Translations under genes and position numbers: made by a program
Notes under the pieces: generated by a model
What the model saw: only the letters and a program-made list of their open reading frames with translations
Told to the model about the DNA's origin: nothing
Databases searched by the model: none
Assembly: GCF_019565505.1 (NCBI RefSeq)
Contig: NZ_CP067378.1
Location: 3,134,501-3,198,500 of the forward strand
Reading direction: 5' to 3'
Length of the DNA stretch: 64,000 bases
From: Flavobacterium davisii
Lineage (GTDB): Bacteria > Bacteroidota > Bacteroidia > Flavobacteriales > Flavobacteriaceae
Shown: piece by piece, positions 49,098-58,349 of the stretch
Layout of the letters: each line of letters opens with the position of its first letter
Position numbering within the stretch: the stretch's first letter is position 1

Positions 49098-49211
49098 GTT
49101 GTTTTTTGTTTTGATAGGAATATTTTTTGATTAAAAAATAAGTTTAATAGAAGAAAACAGTAAATAGTCAAATTTAGTAAAACCTATACATAATAACAAA
49201 AAATCCCACAA

Positions 49212-49929
49212 TTAGGGTTCTCCTTCGTGATCAAAATAACCTTTAACTTTAACTTTAGTAGAAAAGAAATTTAGAAATAGGACAACAAAAGATAAGAAAA
49301 ACATTGACTGTATACTAACTAATATTTTTCCTAATAAAGAAATGGGATGAAAATCACCATATCCGATAGAATTAGATGTTATAAGACTGAAATAAATAGG
49401 CTCGAACCAATGTTTGAAAGGTTTATTCATTTGGTTACCTATAGCATATAATGCTCCAAATCCAATAACAACTTCAGCATAGTTTAAAAATAATAAGAGC
49501 ATAGATCGCTTATAAGAGCGAGGTCTTGAAAATAAATCAGATGCAAATATTAAAGTTGGTATATAAAAAAAAGTTTCCAACAAAAGATAAATCATTACGC
49601 TGATTATAAATATATTATTTTGCCATCCATTTATTAATATAATAAGAGGAAAAGTAACTTTGGCTAATACATAAAAATCTATGCTAATATCTTCATATTC
49701 AAAATTTATTTTATGAACAAGCTGTTTTATATAAATTCCGAGGAAAAAGAAGCTGAGAAGAAGATAATAATAAACGAACGATTTTTTCAATACCACTATC
49801 ATCCTGATGATCATTATCCCATATAGAAAGAATATTCAGTATACGTTTCTTAATAGGATCATGTTTCGGTTTATCTTTTTTATGATGCTTTCCTAAAAAT
49901 AATTTTTTATAAAAGAGGGTAAATGACAT
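49212..49929 (-). CDS. Two-pore-type ion channel family protein, probable K+ channel (frame broken once)
   Basis: A membrane protein of 238 residues when repaired. A charged N-terminal part (KHHKKDKPKHDPIKKR) precedes about four helices. The pore region TSNSIGYGDFHPISLLGK carries a GYGD selectivity filter, followed by a last helix. The frame is lost at CCGAGG (49738-49743, plus strand); CCAGG would join LLLSSSQLLFP to GIYIKQLVHK. The filter reads SIGYGD where most K+ channels have TVGYGD. No regulatory domain is present. It probably passes K+, but selectivity is inferred. Confidence 0.8.
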
Positions 49930-50269
49930 AGTAAAAAATATAATTTTAAAATATTTATCTTTTAAAATATTTGTTTTTAATCCTTATAAGAAATGGAAAA
50001 TGACCATGATTCTGTAAGGGATTTACAAATATACATTTTCAAACCATATTATAATTTATAAAAATCAAGTTGATTAGAATAGTTGGATTGTATGGTTTTA
50101 ATTTATTTACAATATATCTTGAATTTATTAAAAAATTTTGTTTTACAACGAAGCCTAATGCGGAATTTGGGTTAAAAACAGTTCAGTCATAAAAAAATAC
50201 AATTCAGTATTCATTTATTTTTTTAAAGTTTAAAGTTTTTCAATTTTGAATTGTAAAACAAGTAAAACG
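49930..50269. other. Intergenic region with one repeat end
   Basis: This 340-base gap between divergent genes has no coding signal. It contains CCTAATGCGGAATTTGGGTTAAA at 50154-50176, an isolated end of the AACCCAGATT-type repeat preceded by TTACAACGAAG, also found inside that family. Promoters for the channel and receptor genes must lie here, but none is convincing. Confidence 0.6.
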
Positions 50270-52422
50270 ATGAGAAATTTAGTAATTTATTTTATGATTT
50301 TTTTTACCATTTTTTCTTTTTCTCAAACAAAGATAGAAGGGAAAGTAATTGATAAAAAACAACAAGCTATTTCAGGTGCTAATGTTTTCATAGAAGGGAG
50401 TTATGATGGTACTACTACTTTAGATAATGGAACTTTTTATTTTGAAACCAATGAAAAAGGATTGCAGAATTTAATTATAAACCAATTAGGATTTGAAGAA
50501 TTAAAAATTCAAATAATAATAGAAAAAGTTCAAATAAAGACATATACTTTAAAAACATCAATAAATGCTTTAGACTCTGTTGTAATTACTGCTGGTACTA
50601 TTAAGGCAGGAGATAATAGCAAATCATCAGTGCTAAAACCGTTAGATATATTAACTACAGCAGGTGCGTTAGGAAATGTAGTAGCGGCTTTTCAAACAAT
50701 GCCCGGAGCACAAATAAATGGCGAAAGCGGTCGTTTGTTAGTTAGAGGAGGAGAAAGTGAGGAAACACAAACATATATAGATGGAATTAAAGTAGCCCAA
50801 CCTTATGGGGTTACACCTAATAACTTACCTACTAGAAGTCGATTTTCACCTTTATTGTTTAATGGAATGACGTTTTCCACAGGAGGATATTCTGCCGAAT
50901 TTGGAGACGCTTTATCAAGTGTCCTATTAATGAATACGATTAATGAAGCAGAAATAGAAAAAACAGACATAGGAATAATGTCAATAGGAGCATCAGTAGG
51001 TAAAACTAAAAAATGGAAAAATACTTCATTTAGTTTTAATACCTCTTACGTTAATTTGAATCCTTATCAAAGATTAGTGACTCAAAGAATAGATTGGAAT
51101 AAGCCTTATCAAACATTTGGAGGAGAAAGCATTTTTCGAAAAAAAGAAGATAATGGAATTTTTAAACTTTATGCAGCTTTAGACTATTCATCATTTGATT
51201 TAAATCAGATTGAAATAGGGACATTAATTTCTAAAAGAATTGGAAATCAAAATAACAATTTATATCTAAATTCTTCTTACAAGAAAAAAAAAATAATGGA
51301 TGGACGTTTACTATAGGAGGAAGTATGGGGAGAAATAACGTAGAAATGTTATTAAATCAAGATGATGTAATAACAAAAGAATTAGCCACTCATTTAAAAT
51401 TTAAAGTCGATAAAAAAATATCAAATATATTTAGTTTTTCTTTTGGAGGAGATCATTTTTACACGTACTTCAATGAAAAATACCGTGTTAAAAACGGAAT
51501 ACAGTATGAATCAGGTTATAAAAGTCAAATACAAGCATTATTTGCAGAATCAGATTTATATTTATCAGATAAATTTGCCTTGAAGTTAGGAGCCCGTTTT
51601 ATGCACAATGATTTGCTAAATAAAACGGTATTAGAACCAAGAGCTTCTTTTGCTTATAAAATTTCAAATGAAGGGCAATTTTCCTTTGCTTATGGTGATT
51701 TTCATCAAACGCCTAAACAAGATTATTTAAAGTACGATACTTCGTTAGATTTTGAAAAAACACAACATTATATTTTAAATTATTGGCATATCGCTAATAA
51801 AAGAACATTTCGTGCCGAATTATATTTTAAAAAATACCAAGATCTTATAAAATACAATACTATACAACCTTTATACAATTCAGTATTTACTAATGATGGC
51901 TATGGAAATGCTAAGGGAATAGATATTTTTTGGAGAGATACTAACACATTTAAAAAACTAGAGTATTGGATAAGTTATAGCTATATTAATAGTAAACGTG
52001 ATTTTAAGAATTATTTGTATGCGGTAACTCCTAGTTTTGTGGCTAGTCATACTGTATCATTAATTGGTAAGTATTGGGTTGAAAAATGGAAATCACAATT
52101 AAGTATAACGAATAGTTTTACTACAGGAAGGCCTTATAATAATCCGAATGAACCTTATTTTATGAATGCTAAAACAAAAGCTTATAATAATTTAAGCTTT
52201 AGTTGGGCCTACTTATTAACAACTCAAAAAATATTTTATTTTTCAATTTCCAATGTTTTAGGGCGCGATAATGTTTTTGGTTATGAATATGCTTCAAAAC
52301 CCGATTCAAACGGTATTTTTCAAAGAGAAGCCATTCGTCAACCTGCTGATCGCTTTTTCTTTGTAGGCTTTTTCTGGACATTAAGTAAGAATAAAAAAAG
52401 TAATCAATTAGAAAATTTATAG
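50270..52422 (+). CDS. TonB-dependent outer-membrane receptor (frame broken once)
   Basis: A 717-residue receptor when repaired. The signal peptide ends FSFSQ and the carboxypeptidase-like domain (KIEGKVIDKKQQAISGAN) comes next. The plug has VVAAFQTMPGAQINGES and LLVRGGESEETQTYIDGI, and the barrel follows. One base missing from an A11-like run at about 51285-51296 splits plug and barrel; adding it gives SSYKKKNNGWTFTIGGSMG. I start at the ATG at 50270 (MRNLVIYFM), as the upstream in-frame ATG adds unconserved residues. It heads a group with a TPR protein and a LytS-type kinase. The substrate is unknown. Confidence 0.85.
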
Positions 52423-52583
52423 TATACAATAACAAATAGTATTGTGTTTATAAAATAAATGACAATTCATCCAAAAAAAAATACAGTTCAGTTACAATTC
52501 ATTTTTTAAGAGTAAGTCATAAAGTATTTTTGAAATAGAAATTAAAAATGAAATTAGATATAAACAATTAAACTTTAAAAGAT

Positions 52584-53206
52584 ATGATACGTTTTTTAAC
52601 CTTTTTAGTATGTGTAATAAGTTCAGCAATTTTTGGACAAGAAGGAAAATTTGAGCAAGGCATGGGAAAAGCATTAACTATTTGGAAAGAAGGAAAAATA
52701 ATAGAAGCCTCTGCTATTTTTGAAAGAATAGCATTAGCCGAAAAAAAGAATGGCTACCGGATTATTATCTAGCATTAATTAATTGTACAGAGGCATTTAA
52801 TCCGATGAATAAAGAAAAAGTAGCAGCTCTAATTGATAAAGCACAAATAGCGTTAGAAGGTGCTAAGCTTAAAAGTTCTAAAAACGATGAAATTAATGTT
52901 TTACAAGCCTTAATTTATACTGTAACTTTAATACAAGATCCTATGAATAACTCTGTGAAATATGCGCCTTTAATAATGACAGAATATCAAAATGCTTTGG
53001 CGATTAATCCTAATAACCCACGAGCTGTTTTTGGAAAAGCAAATTTTGAATTAGGAGGGGCTAAATGGACAGGGGCTGATACAAAACCATTGTGTATAGA
53101 AATAAATCGTTCATTAGAACTTTTTGCTAATTTTAAACCAGAATCTCCTTTACATCCAAAATGGGGAGCTGAAAGAGCAAAACAAATAGCAGTTACCTGT
53201 AAATAA
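52584..53206 (+). CDS. Exported TPR-like protein (frame broken once)
   Basis: A 207-residue protein when repaired, with a signal peptide (MIRFLTFLVCVISSAIFGQ). ALTIWKEGKIIEASAIFERIALAEK and YQNALAINPNNPRAVFGKANFEL look like tetratricopeptide repeats. One A is missing at about 52744-52749; with it EKKEWLPDYYLALINC replaces a stop. The protein is periplasmic and probably binds another protein. It lies between a TonB receptor and a histidine kinase, all on the plus strand. Confidence 0.75.
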
Positions 53207-53227
53207 TAATATAATAAAAAGAAACCA

Positions 53228-54561
53228 ATGAACAAATGGATTAAGACAATACCTACGGCTATTTTAATTAGTTTTCTTATAGGATTAATATTATTATTTA
53301 TTAATTATATTAATGGTGCTATTATAACTTGGACTTATATAAAATGGAGTCTTTTTTACGCTTTTCTTTACGGAATGAGTTTATACTATGCTAATGCCTT
53401 AGTTTTTGTACTCTTTGATCATTTGTTTAAAGAAAACAGATTTTCTTCAAAACGACTTATTTTAGGAAGTATAACTTCATTTAGTGTTTCATTATTCATG
53501 ATTTTTCTTTTAAGAATTTTTGAAAGTGTTATGATGGATGACGCAACTTTTATTGAATTTATAAAAAATGAAAAAGCCGCTAATTATGTAACTTCTATGG
53601 TTATTACTTTAATTGTTACCTTGGGCTTATATTTACTTCATTTTTATAAAAATTATCAAGAACATAAACTTAAGGAGCAAAAGGTAATTGCAGGTACGGC
53701 TTCTGCGAAATTTGAAACGTTAAAAAACCAAATTGATCCTCATTTTTTATTTAATAGTTTAAATGTTTTAAGTTCCCTAATTGAAGAAAATCCAGCGCAA
53801 GCACAACGATTTACTACTCTATTATCTAAAATTTATCGCTATGTTTTAGAACAAAAAGATAAAGAATTAATATCTGTCGAAGAAGAACTATCTTTTGCAA
53901 AAACCTATATGAATTTACTGAAAATGAGGTTTGAAAATAGTTTACATTTTGAATTGCCTCTAAATTTTGATAATATAGAAGCTAAAGTAGTTCCTCTCTC
54001 ATTACAATTACTTTTAGAAAATACAATAAAGCATAATGTAGTAAGTGATAAAAAGCCATTGTATATTAAAATATTTATAGAAAATGATTATTTAGTAGTT
54101 GAAAATAATCTACAGAAAAAGGAAGTATTACAAGAACGAAAAGGAGTAGGGCTACAGAATATTATCAATCGTTATGGATTAATTTCTTCCCGAAAAGTAT
54201 TGATTAAACAAAATAATATTTTATTTAGGGTATATCTCCCTATTTTAACAAAACAAGTTGCTATCATGGAAACACAAGATATTTATAATGAAAATTTAGC
54301 ATTTACAAAAGCCAAAGAAAGAGTAGAAAAAATGAAATCCTTTTATGGTAATTTGATTTCCTATTGCTGTATAATTCCTTTTTAATACTAATTAATCTTA
54401 AAACGTCCCATTTTAATTGGTTTTGGTTTCCTACAGTAGGTTGGGGTATGGGACTACTCTTTAACGCTATAGAAGTTTTTGGATATGGTAGGAATTGGGA
54501 AGAACGTAAAATTAAAGAAATTTTAAGAAAAGAAGATTTGCAAAATAAAAAATGGGATTAG
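53228..54561 (+). CDS. LytS/YehU-type sensor histidine kinase with C-terminal 2TM domain (frame broken once)
   Basis: About four N-terminal helices (residues 10-140) are followed by a short coiled region and the kinase domain. The H-box is LKNQIDPHFLFNSLNVLSSL, where the His is phosphorylated; LLLENTIKHNVV is the N-box and KGVGLQNIINRYGL the ATP lid. A C-terminal 2TM domain (AFTKAKERVEKMKSFY ... FWFPTVGWGMGLLF) is joined when one T is added in the T5 run at about 54379-54383, giving 444 residues. Such kinases normally pair with a LytTR response regulator, but none is adjacent. The signal is unknown. Confidence 0.85.
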
Positions 54562-54562
54562 T

Positions 54563-54886
54563 ATGAAAAGCGATAAAATAATAGAAAAAACTAAAATTGA
54601 AATAGCAGCGGAAGAGCTAAAACAAATTAAAAAATATTATACACATTTATTTATTTTTGGAATAGCTTTAGCATTATATGTGTTAAAAAAATATTTTGGA
54701 ATATCCTTTAATTTTTTCCCATTACGATGGTTGAATCAATTTGTAATTTCTTGTTGGGCATTCTTAATTTTTATTAAGACATTAAAAATGGTATTTATGA
54801 ACAAGATTTTTAATAGTACTTGGGAAAGGAATAAAATAAACGAGATATTAGAAAAAGGAAACCAATCAAAGACACGTTGGGAATAG
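54563..54886 (+). CDS. 2TM domain protein
   Basis: A 107-residue protein with two hydrophobic helices (YTHLFIFGIALALYVLKKYFG; RWLNQFVISCWAFLIFIKTL) between charged ends. The C-terminal pattern ERNKINEILEK resembles the 2TM domain at the end of the preceding kinase. It starts 1 base after the kinase stop codon, so the two are co-transcribed and may associate in the membrane. Function unknown. Confidence 0.78.
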   Translation: MKSDKIIEKTKIEIAAEELKQIKKYYTHLFIFGIALALYVLKKYFGISFNFFPLRWLNQFVISCWAFLIFIKTLKMVFMNKIFNSTWERNKINEILEKGNQSKTRWE

Positions 54887-55077
54887 TTTTTTATCTAGTA
54901 AAAAACATAAAATTAAAAGAGTTTAATAGTATGGCTACTTGTACTTTTAGTTCTAATTTAACGAGATACTTATGATGTTCAATTATAAAATTTGTAATAA
55001 AAATATTCTTGTCTATAGAGTATAAAATAGTTTTTTTAAATGTTAAGAATTTCTTATAAAATAGTCCTTTAAAATAG

Positions 55078-55104
55078 TTTGAGAACAATTATTATGTACA
55101 TTTG
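55078..55104 (+). promoter_or_regulatory. Bacteroidota-type promoter for asd
   Basis: TTTG (55078-55081) and TACATTTG (55097-55104) match the -33 and -7 elements (TTTG, TAnnTTTG) with a 15-base gap, slightly short. The asd ATG follows 27 bases downstream. Confidence 0.5.
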
Positions 55105-55131
55105 CTACGCAAAATTAACATACACAAGATA

Positions 55132-56121
55132 ATGAAAATAGCTGTTGTAGGTGCTACCGGTATGGTAGGAGAAGTGATGCTACAAGTTTTAGCAGAACGT
55201 AATTTTCCAATTACAGAGTTAATTCCTGTGGCTTCTGAAAAATCAATTGGAAAAGAAATAGAATTTAAAGGGAAATTATATAAAGTAGTAGGAATGCAAA
55301 CAGCGGTTGCTATGAAGCCAGAAATAGCTATTTTTTCTGCTGGTGGAGAAACCTCTAAAGAATGGGCACCTCAATTTGCCGCTGTAGGAACAACTGTTAT
55401 AGATAATTCTTCTGCTTGGCGTATGGATCCTACTAAAAAGCTTATAGTACCCGAAATTAATGCAACAGTTTTAACTAAGGATGATAAGATTATCGCAAAT
55501 CCTAACTGTTCAACAATTCAAATGGTAATGGTATTAGCTCCTTTACACAAAAAATATAATATTAAGCGTGTTATCGTTTCAACCTATCAATCTATTACAG
55601 GAACAGGAGTAAAAGCTGTAAGACAGTTAGAAAATGAATATGCGGGTATAAAAGAAGAAATGGCTTATAAATATCCTATTCATCGTAATTTAATTCCACA
55701 ATGTGATATTTTTGAGGAAAACGGCTATACAAAAGAAGAAATGAAGTTAGTTCGTGAAACCCAAAAAATATTAGAAGATAAAACAATAGCTGTTACAGCT
55801 ACAGCTGTAAGAGTCCCTGTAGTAGGAGGTCATAGTGAGGCTGTAAACGTAGAGTTTAAGAAAGATTTTGAAGTTTCAGAAGTTCGCGCTATTTTACATG
55901 CAATGTCAGGCGTTACTGTACAAGATAATATAGATACTTTTACTTTTCCAATGCCGTTATACGCAGAGGGGAAAAATGATGTTTTTGTAGGGAGAATTCG
56001 TCGAGACGAGAGCCAACCTAATACACTTAATTTGTGGATTGTAGCTGATAATTTAAGAAAAGGAGCAGCGACTAATGCTGTACAAATAGCGGAATATTTA
56101 GTAGCTAACAATTTAGTATAA
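55132..56121 (+). CDS. asd: Aspartate-semialdehyde dehydrogenase
   Basis: Reduces aspartyl phosphate to aspartate semialdehyde for lysine (diaminopimelate), threonine and methionine synthesis. It has 329 residues from the ATG at 55132 (MKIAVVGATGMVGEVMLQ); a start 10 codons upstream lacks conservation. IANPNCSTIQMV holds the catalytic Cys, STYQSITGTGVKAVRQLENE is the family motif and VPVVGGHSEAVNVEF has the catalytic His. A promoter with good boxes precedes it and a strong terminator follows, so it is transcribed alone. Intact. Confidence 0.95.
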   Translation: MKIAVVGATGMVGEVMLQVLAERNFPITELIPVASEKSIGKEIEFKGKLYKVVGMQTAVAMKPEIAIFSAGGETSKEWAPQFAAVGTTVIDNSSAWRMDPTKKLIVPEINATVLTKDDKIIANPNCSTIQMVMVLAPLHKKYNIKRVIVSTYQSITGTGVKAVRQLENEYAGIKEEMAYKYPIHRNLIPQCDIFEENGYTKEEMKLVRETQKILEDKTIAVTATAVRVPVVGGHSEAVNVEFKKDFEVSEVRAILHAMSGVTVQDNIDTFTFPMPLYAEGKNDVFVGRIRRDESQPNTLNLWIVADNLRKGAATNAVQIAEYLVANNLV

Positions 56122-56181
56122 GACCAAATTTTAAAGATTTAGATTTTTCTTATACCGAAAAAACATTCCGTTTTTTTAAAT

Positions 56182-56220
56182 AAAAACCCGTTTTGACTTT
56201 TTTGTTAAAAACGGGTTTTT
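56182..56220 (+). terminator. Strong rho-independent terminator after asd
   Basis: AAAAACCCGTTTT (56182-56194) pairs exactly with AAAACGGGTTTTT (56208-56220), a 13-bp stem ending in a U tract. The symmetric A and T runs may allow it to work in both directions. Confidence 0.88.
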
Positions 56221-56275
56221 AAATTTGTTAAAATTTAGAATATTTGAAGCTTTTTGGAAATAAAAAACACTTAAT

Positions 56276-56408
56276 TTAACCCTGTCGAAGTGACAAACAA
56301 CGCGTTAAATTAGAGTTTTTGCGAGCCCATATCAGCAAGAAAAAAAATCTTGTATTTTTCTTTGCTTTTTTATCTTCATCACGAAATCTAATGCGGAATT
56401 TGAATTTA
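56276..56408. repeat. Decayed copy of the AACCCAGATT-type element
   Basis: TCTAATGCGGAATTTGAATTTA (56387-56408) is a clear right end. At the left AACCCTG (56278) and AACGCGTTAAATTAGAG form a poor partner. The stop codon of the minus-strand gene at 56406 lies inside the right end. Confidence 0.4.
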
Positions 56409-57053
56409 ACTTATTTTTTCTAGTTCATGGTAGTTTTTCTTTAATTTACGTAGTAATCTGCCATATAAAAAATTATAGATTAATAAAAATATCCCAATCA
56501 TTAAACCTGTTAATAAAAGAGATATAAGAATAGAAATCATTAAGATGATATATTCATTTAGATGATTAGTAGCTGAATTTTTATTAAAATGATCCGAAAT
56601 CCCTATATATACACCATACCCAAATAAGTAAGAATGTATTATGGCAAAAAGACTTAGATTAAAAATAATGTATTGCTTAACGATTTTTCTAACAATAAAG
56701 ATGTTTTTCATTAATTGTTTAGTAGAGTTAAGCACTTCTATTTTTTTGTATGATATATAAAAATTGTAGATGAAGTACAATATAACTATATAAGATATCC
56801 CCGTTACGATATTTAAATAAATTTCAGGTAGATGTATTTTTTCTAAAAAAAGATCTTCTTTGCTATTTTTGTTTAAAGAAAAAGAAAAACTTAATATTAT
56901 ACCTAATAAAAATTCAATTACGCTAATGATAAAAATCCATTTGACCGCAGAAGAAGAATTTTTATGTAACATAGCATAAATATTTTCTTCAGTCATTTTT
57001 GGAAAATTATTTGTATTATTCCAATTTTTCTTTAATAAATCCAATTCTTCCAT
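56406..57053 (-). CDS. Membrane protein paired with an ECF sigma factor, putative anti-sigma factor
   Basis: A 215-residue protein. A cytoplasmic start (MEELDLLKKNWNNTNNFPKMTEENIYAMLHKNSSSAVKWI) leads into four hydrophobic helices, and it ends in a short charged tail. Small proteins of this form are the usual downstream partners of ECF sigma factors in Flavobacteriaceae, and this gene begins 13 bases after one. A role in holding the sigma factor at the membrane is inferred from position. I see no zinc-binding anti-sigma motif. Confidence 0.7.
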   Translation of the reverse strand: MEELDLLKKNWNNTNNFPKMTEENIYAMLHKNSSSAVKWIFIISVIEFLLGIILSFSFSLNKNSKEDLFLEKIHLPEIYLNIVTGISYIVILYFIYNFYISYKKIEVLNSTKQLMKNIFIVRKIVKQYIIFNLSLFAIIHSYLFGYGVYIGISDHFNKNSATNHLNEYIILMISILISLLLTGLMIGIFLLIYNFLYGRLLRKLKKNYHELEKIS

Positions 57054-57066
57054 TTTCCTTCTATCG

Positions 57067-57561
57067 TTACGGATTAATTATTTGTTTTAATTTCGTTTTA
57101 ATACGATTCATTTTTACCCTTGCATTTACCTCACTAATACCTAATGTTTCAGAAATTTCAGTATAATCTTTATCCTCTAGATACATAAATACAAGCGCCT
57201 TTTCTATATCATTAAGTTGATATACTGCCTTATATAGTAATTTTAAATTTTCCTCTTCTTGATAATTATAATCTTCTTGTAGTACAAAATGCCTACCTGT
57301 TTCAAATTCAACAGTATGTATTGACTTAGATGATTTTCTATATAAAGTAATAGCTGTGTTGAGAGCTACTCGATAAGCCCAAGTTGAAAATTTAGAATCG
57401 CCTCTAAATTGAGGATAGGCTTTCCATAATTGAATTGTAATTTCTTGAAATAAATCGTTATGCTCTTCTTCATTTTGGGTGTAAAGCCTACAAATTTTGT
57501 GAACCAAATTTTGGTTATCTTTTAGTTGACTCACAAATGATTTTTCTAATTCAGTATTCAT
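57067..57561 (-). CDS. ECF-type RNA polymerase sigma factor
   Basis: A 164-residue sigma-70 family protein with only regions 2 and 4. Region 2 reads YTQNEEEHNDLFQEITIQLWKAYPQF and FSTWAYRVALNTAI. Region 4 reads ALVFMYLEDKDYTEISETLGISEVNARVKMNRIKTKLK, a helix-turn-helix that reads the -35 element. It is co-transcribed with the membrane protein downstream, its probable regulator. Target genes are unknown. Intact. Confidence 0.9.
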   Translation of the reverse strand: MNTELEKSFVSQLKDNQNLVHKICRLYTQNEEEHNDLFQEITIQLWKAYPQFRGDSKFSTWAYRVALNTAITLYRKSSKSIHTVEFETGRHFVLQEDYNYQEEENLKLLYKAVYQLNDIEKALVFMYLEDKDYTEISETLGISEVNARVKMNRIKTKLKQIINP

Positions 57562-57725
57562 ACTACTTATTAGTTAGTCGTTTTTATGAATTGTTACAGT
57601 TTAAGTGTATATATTTCAAATTATTTTATGAGATAATAAAATTAAAAGAAGTCTAATTTTTAAATGTTAGATTTAGGAATAATCATTTATGATTAAAATC
57701 TGAAAAAGTATTCTTTTTTATTTTC

Positions 57726-57875
57726 AACCCTGATTACGCGTTAGAGATTTTTAAAAAAACATATTTTATTGATTTTTAGTACTATATAAAATTACGAACT
57801 AGAATTATCAAATAAATAAACCCTTCTATTTCAGTAAGTTATAAAATTTATTTTTTCTAATGCGGAATCTGGGTT
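57726..57875. repeat. 150-bp element with inverted ends (copy 3)
   Basis: AACCCTGATTACGCGTTAGA at the left and TCTAATGCGGAATCTGGGTT at the right are inverted copies with three mismatches over 20 bases. The interior is A/T-rich and differs from that of the 200-bp copies, so only the ends are shared, as expected for a family moved by one transposase acting on the ends. Confidence 0.65.
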
Positions 57876-57975
57876 CAATGTAATAAAATTGCATCAACGT
57901 TAAAAAGATAGAGTATTTTATTTTCCCTTTTATTCATAGATGAAGAGTTTTTGTATTGTTGAGGTACGTTTTTTT

Positions 57976-58175
57976 AAACCCAGATTCAGGATTAGATTTC
58001 GTTGTGAACCAAAAAATTTCAATAAATTCAAGTGCTTAAGGAAAATTTTAGAAAAAAACAGGAATCTATTTTGATGATTAAAATTGGAGTAGGTGCTTGA
58101 ATTGGAAGAAAATAAAGAGAAAAGATTTACTTTGCCAATTCACTTCGTCGAGTTTAATTCGGAATTTGAATTTAA
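57976..58175. repeat. 200-bp element with inverted ends (copy 4)
   Basis: The left end AAACCCAGATTCAGGATTAGA and the interior blocks TTCGTTGTGAAC, TTCAATAAATTCAAGTGCT, TTTTGATGATTAAAATTGG and GCTTGAATTGGAAG match copy 1 (14306-14508) along most of the length. The right end has drifted (TTTAATTCGGAATTTGAATTTA). Confidence 0.7.
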
Positions 58176-58349
58176 TCATATAGAAAGGGTCTTCTATAAA
58201 TAGGACAAAAAATAAAAAGGGGGTCCTAAAAGTAAAGAATCTACACTTAATTTATCAACTCAATGATAAGGAAGAGTTTTATAATTAATATTAAGTGACT
58301 TTTTATTAAAAAGATTATTTGCTTTTGGACGCCCTTTAAAAATTGTTAT

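Larger units (their letters stand above)
57562..58349. other. Gene-free region dense in repeat elements
   Basis: This 788-base stretch between two minus-strand genes holds two elements of the inverted-end family (57726-57875 and 57976-58175), about 100 bases apart. The rest is A/T-rich without coding signal. The promoter of the sigma factor gene should lie in 57562-57720. Confidence 0.65.

Noticed and set aside
14752..49929. Reading the many split genes as a decaying genome region full of pseudogenes
   Set aside because: Repairs of one or two bases, almost all in homopolymers or CCWGG contexts, restore full-length proteins with all motifs, and essential genes are hit alike. Only the transposase relic at 7925-8220 lacks real sequence.
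53228..54886. A hidden LytTR response regulator near the kinase
   Set aside because: No frame on either strand between 52.4 and 55.1 kb shows a receiver or LytTR domain.
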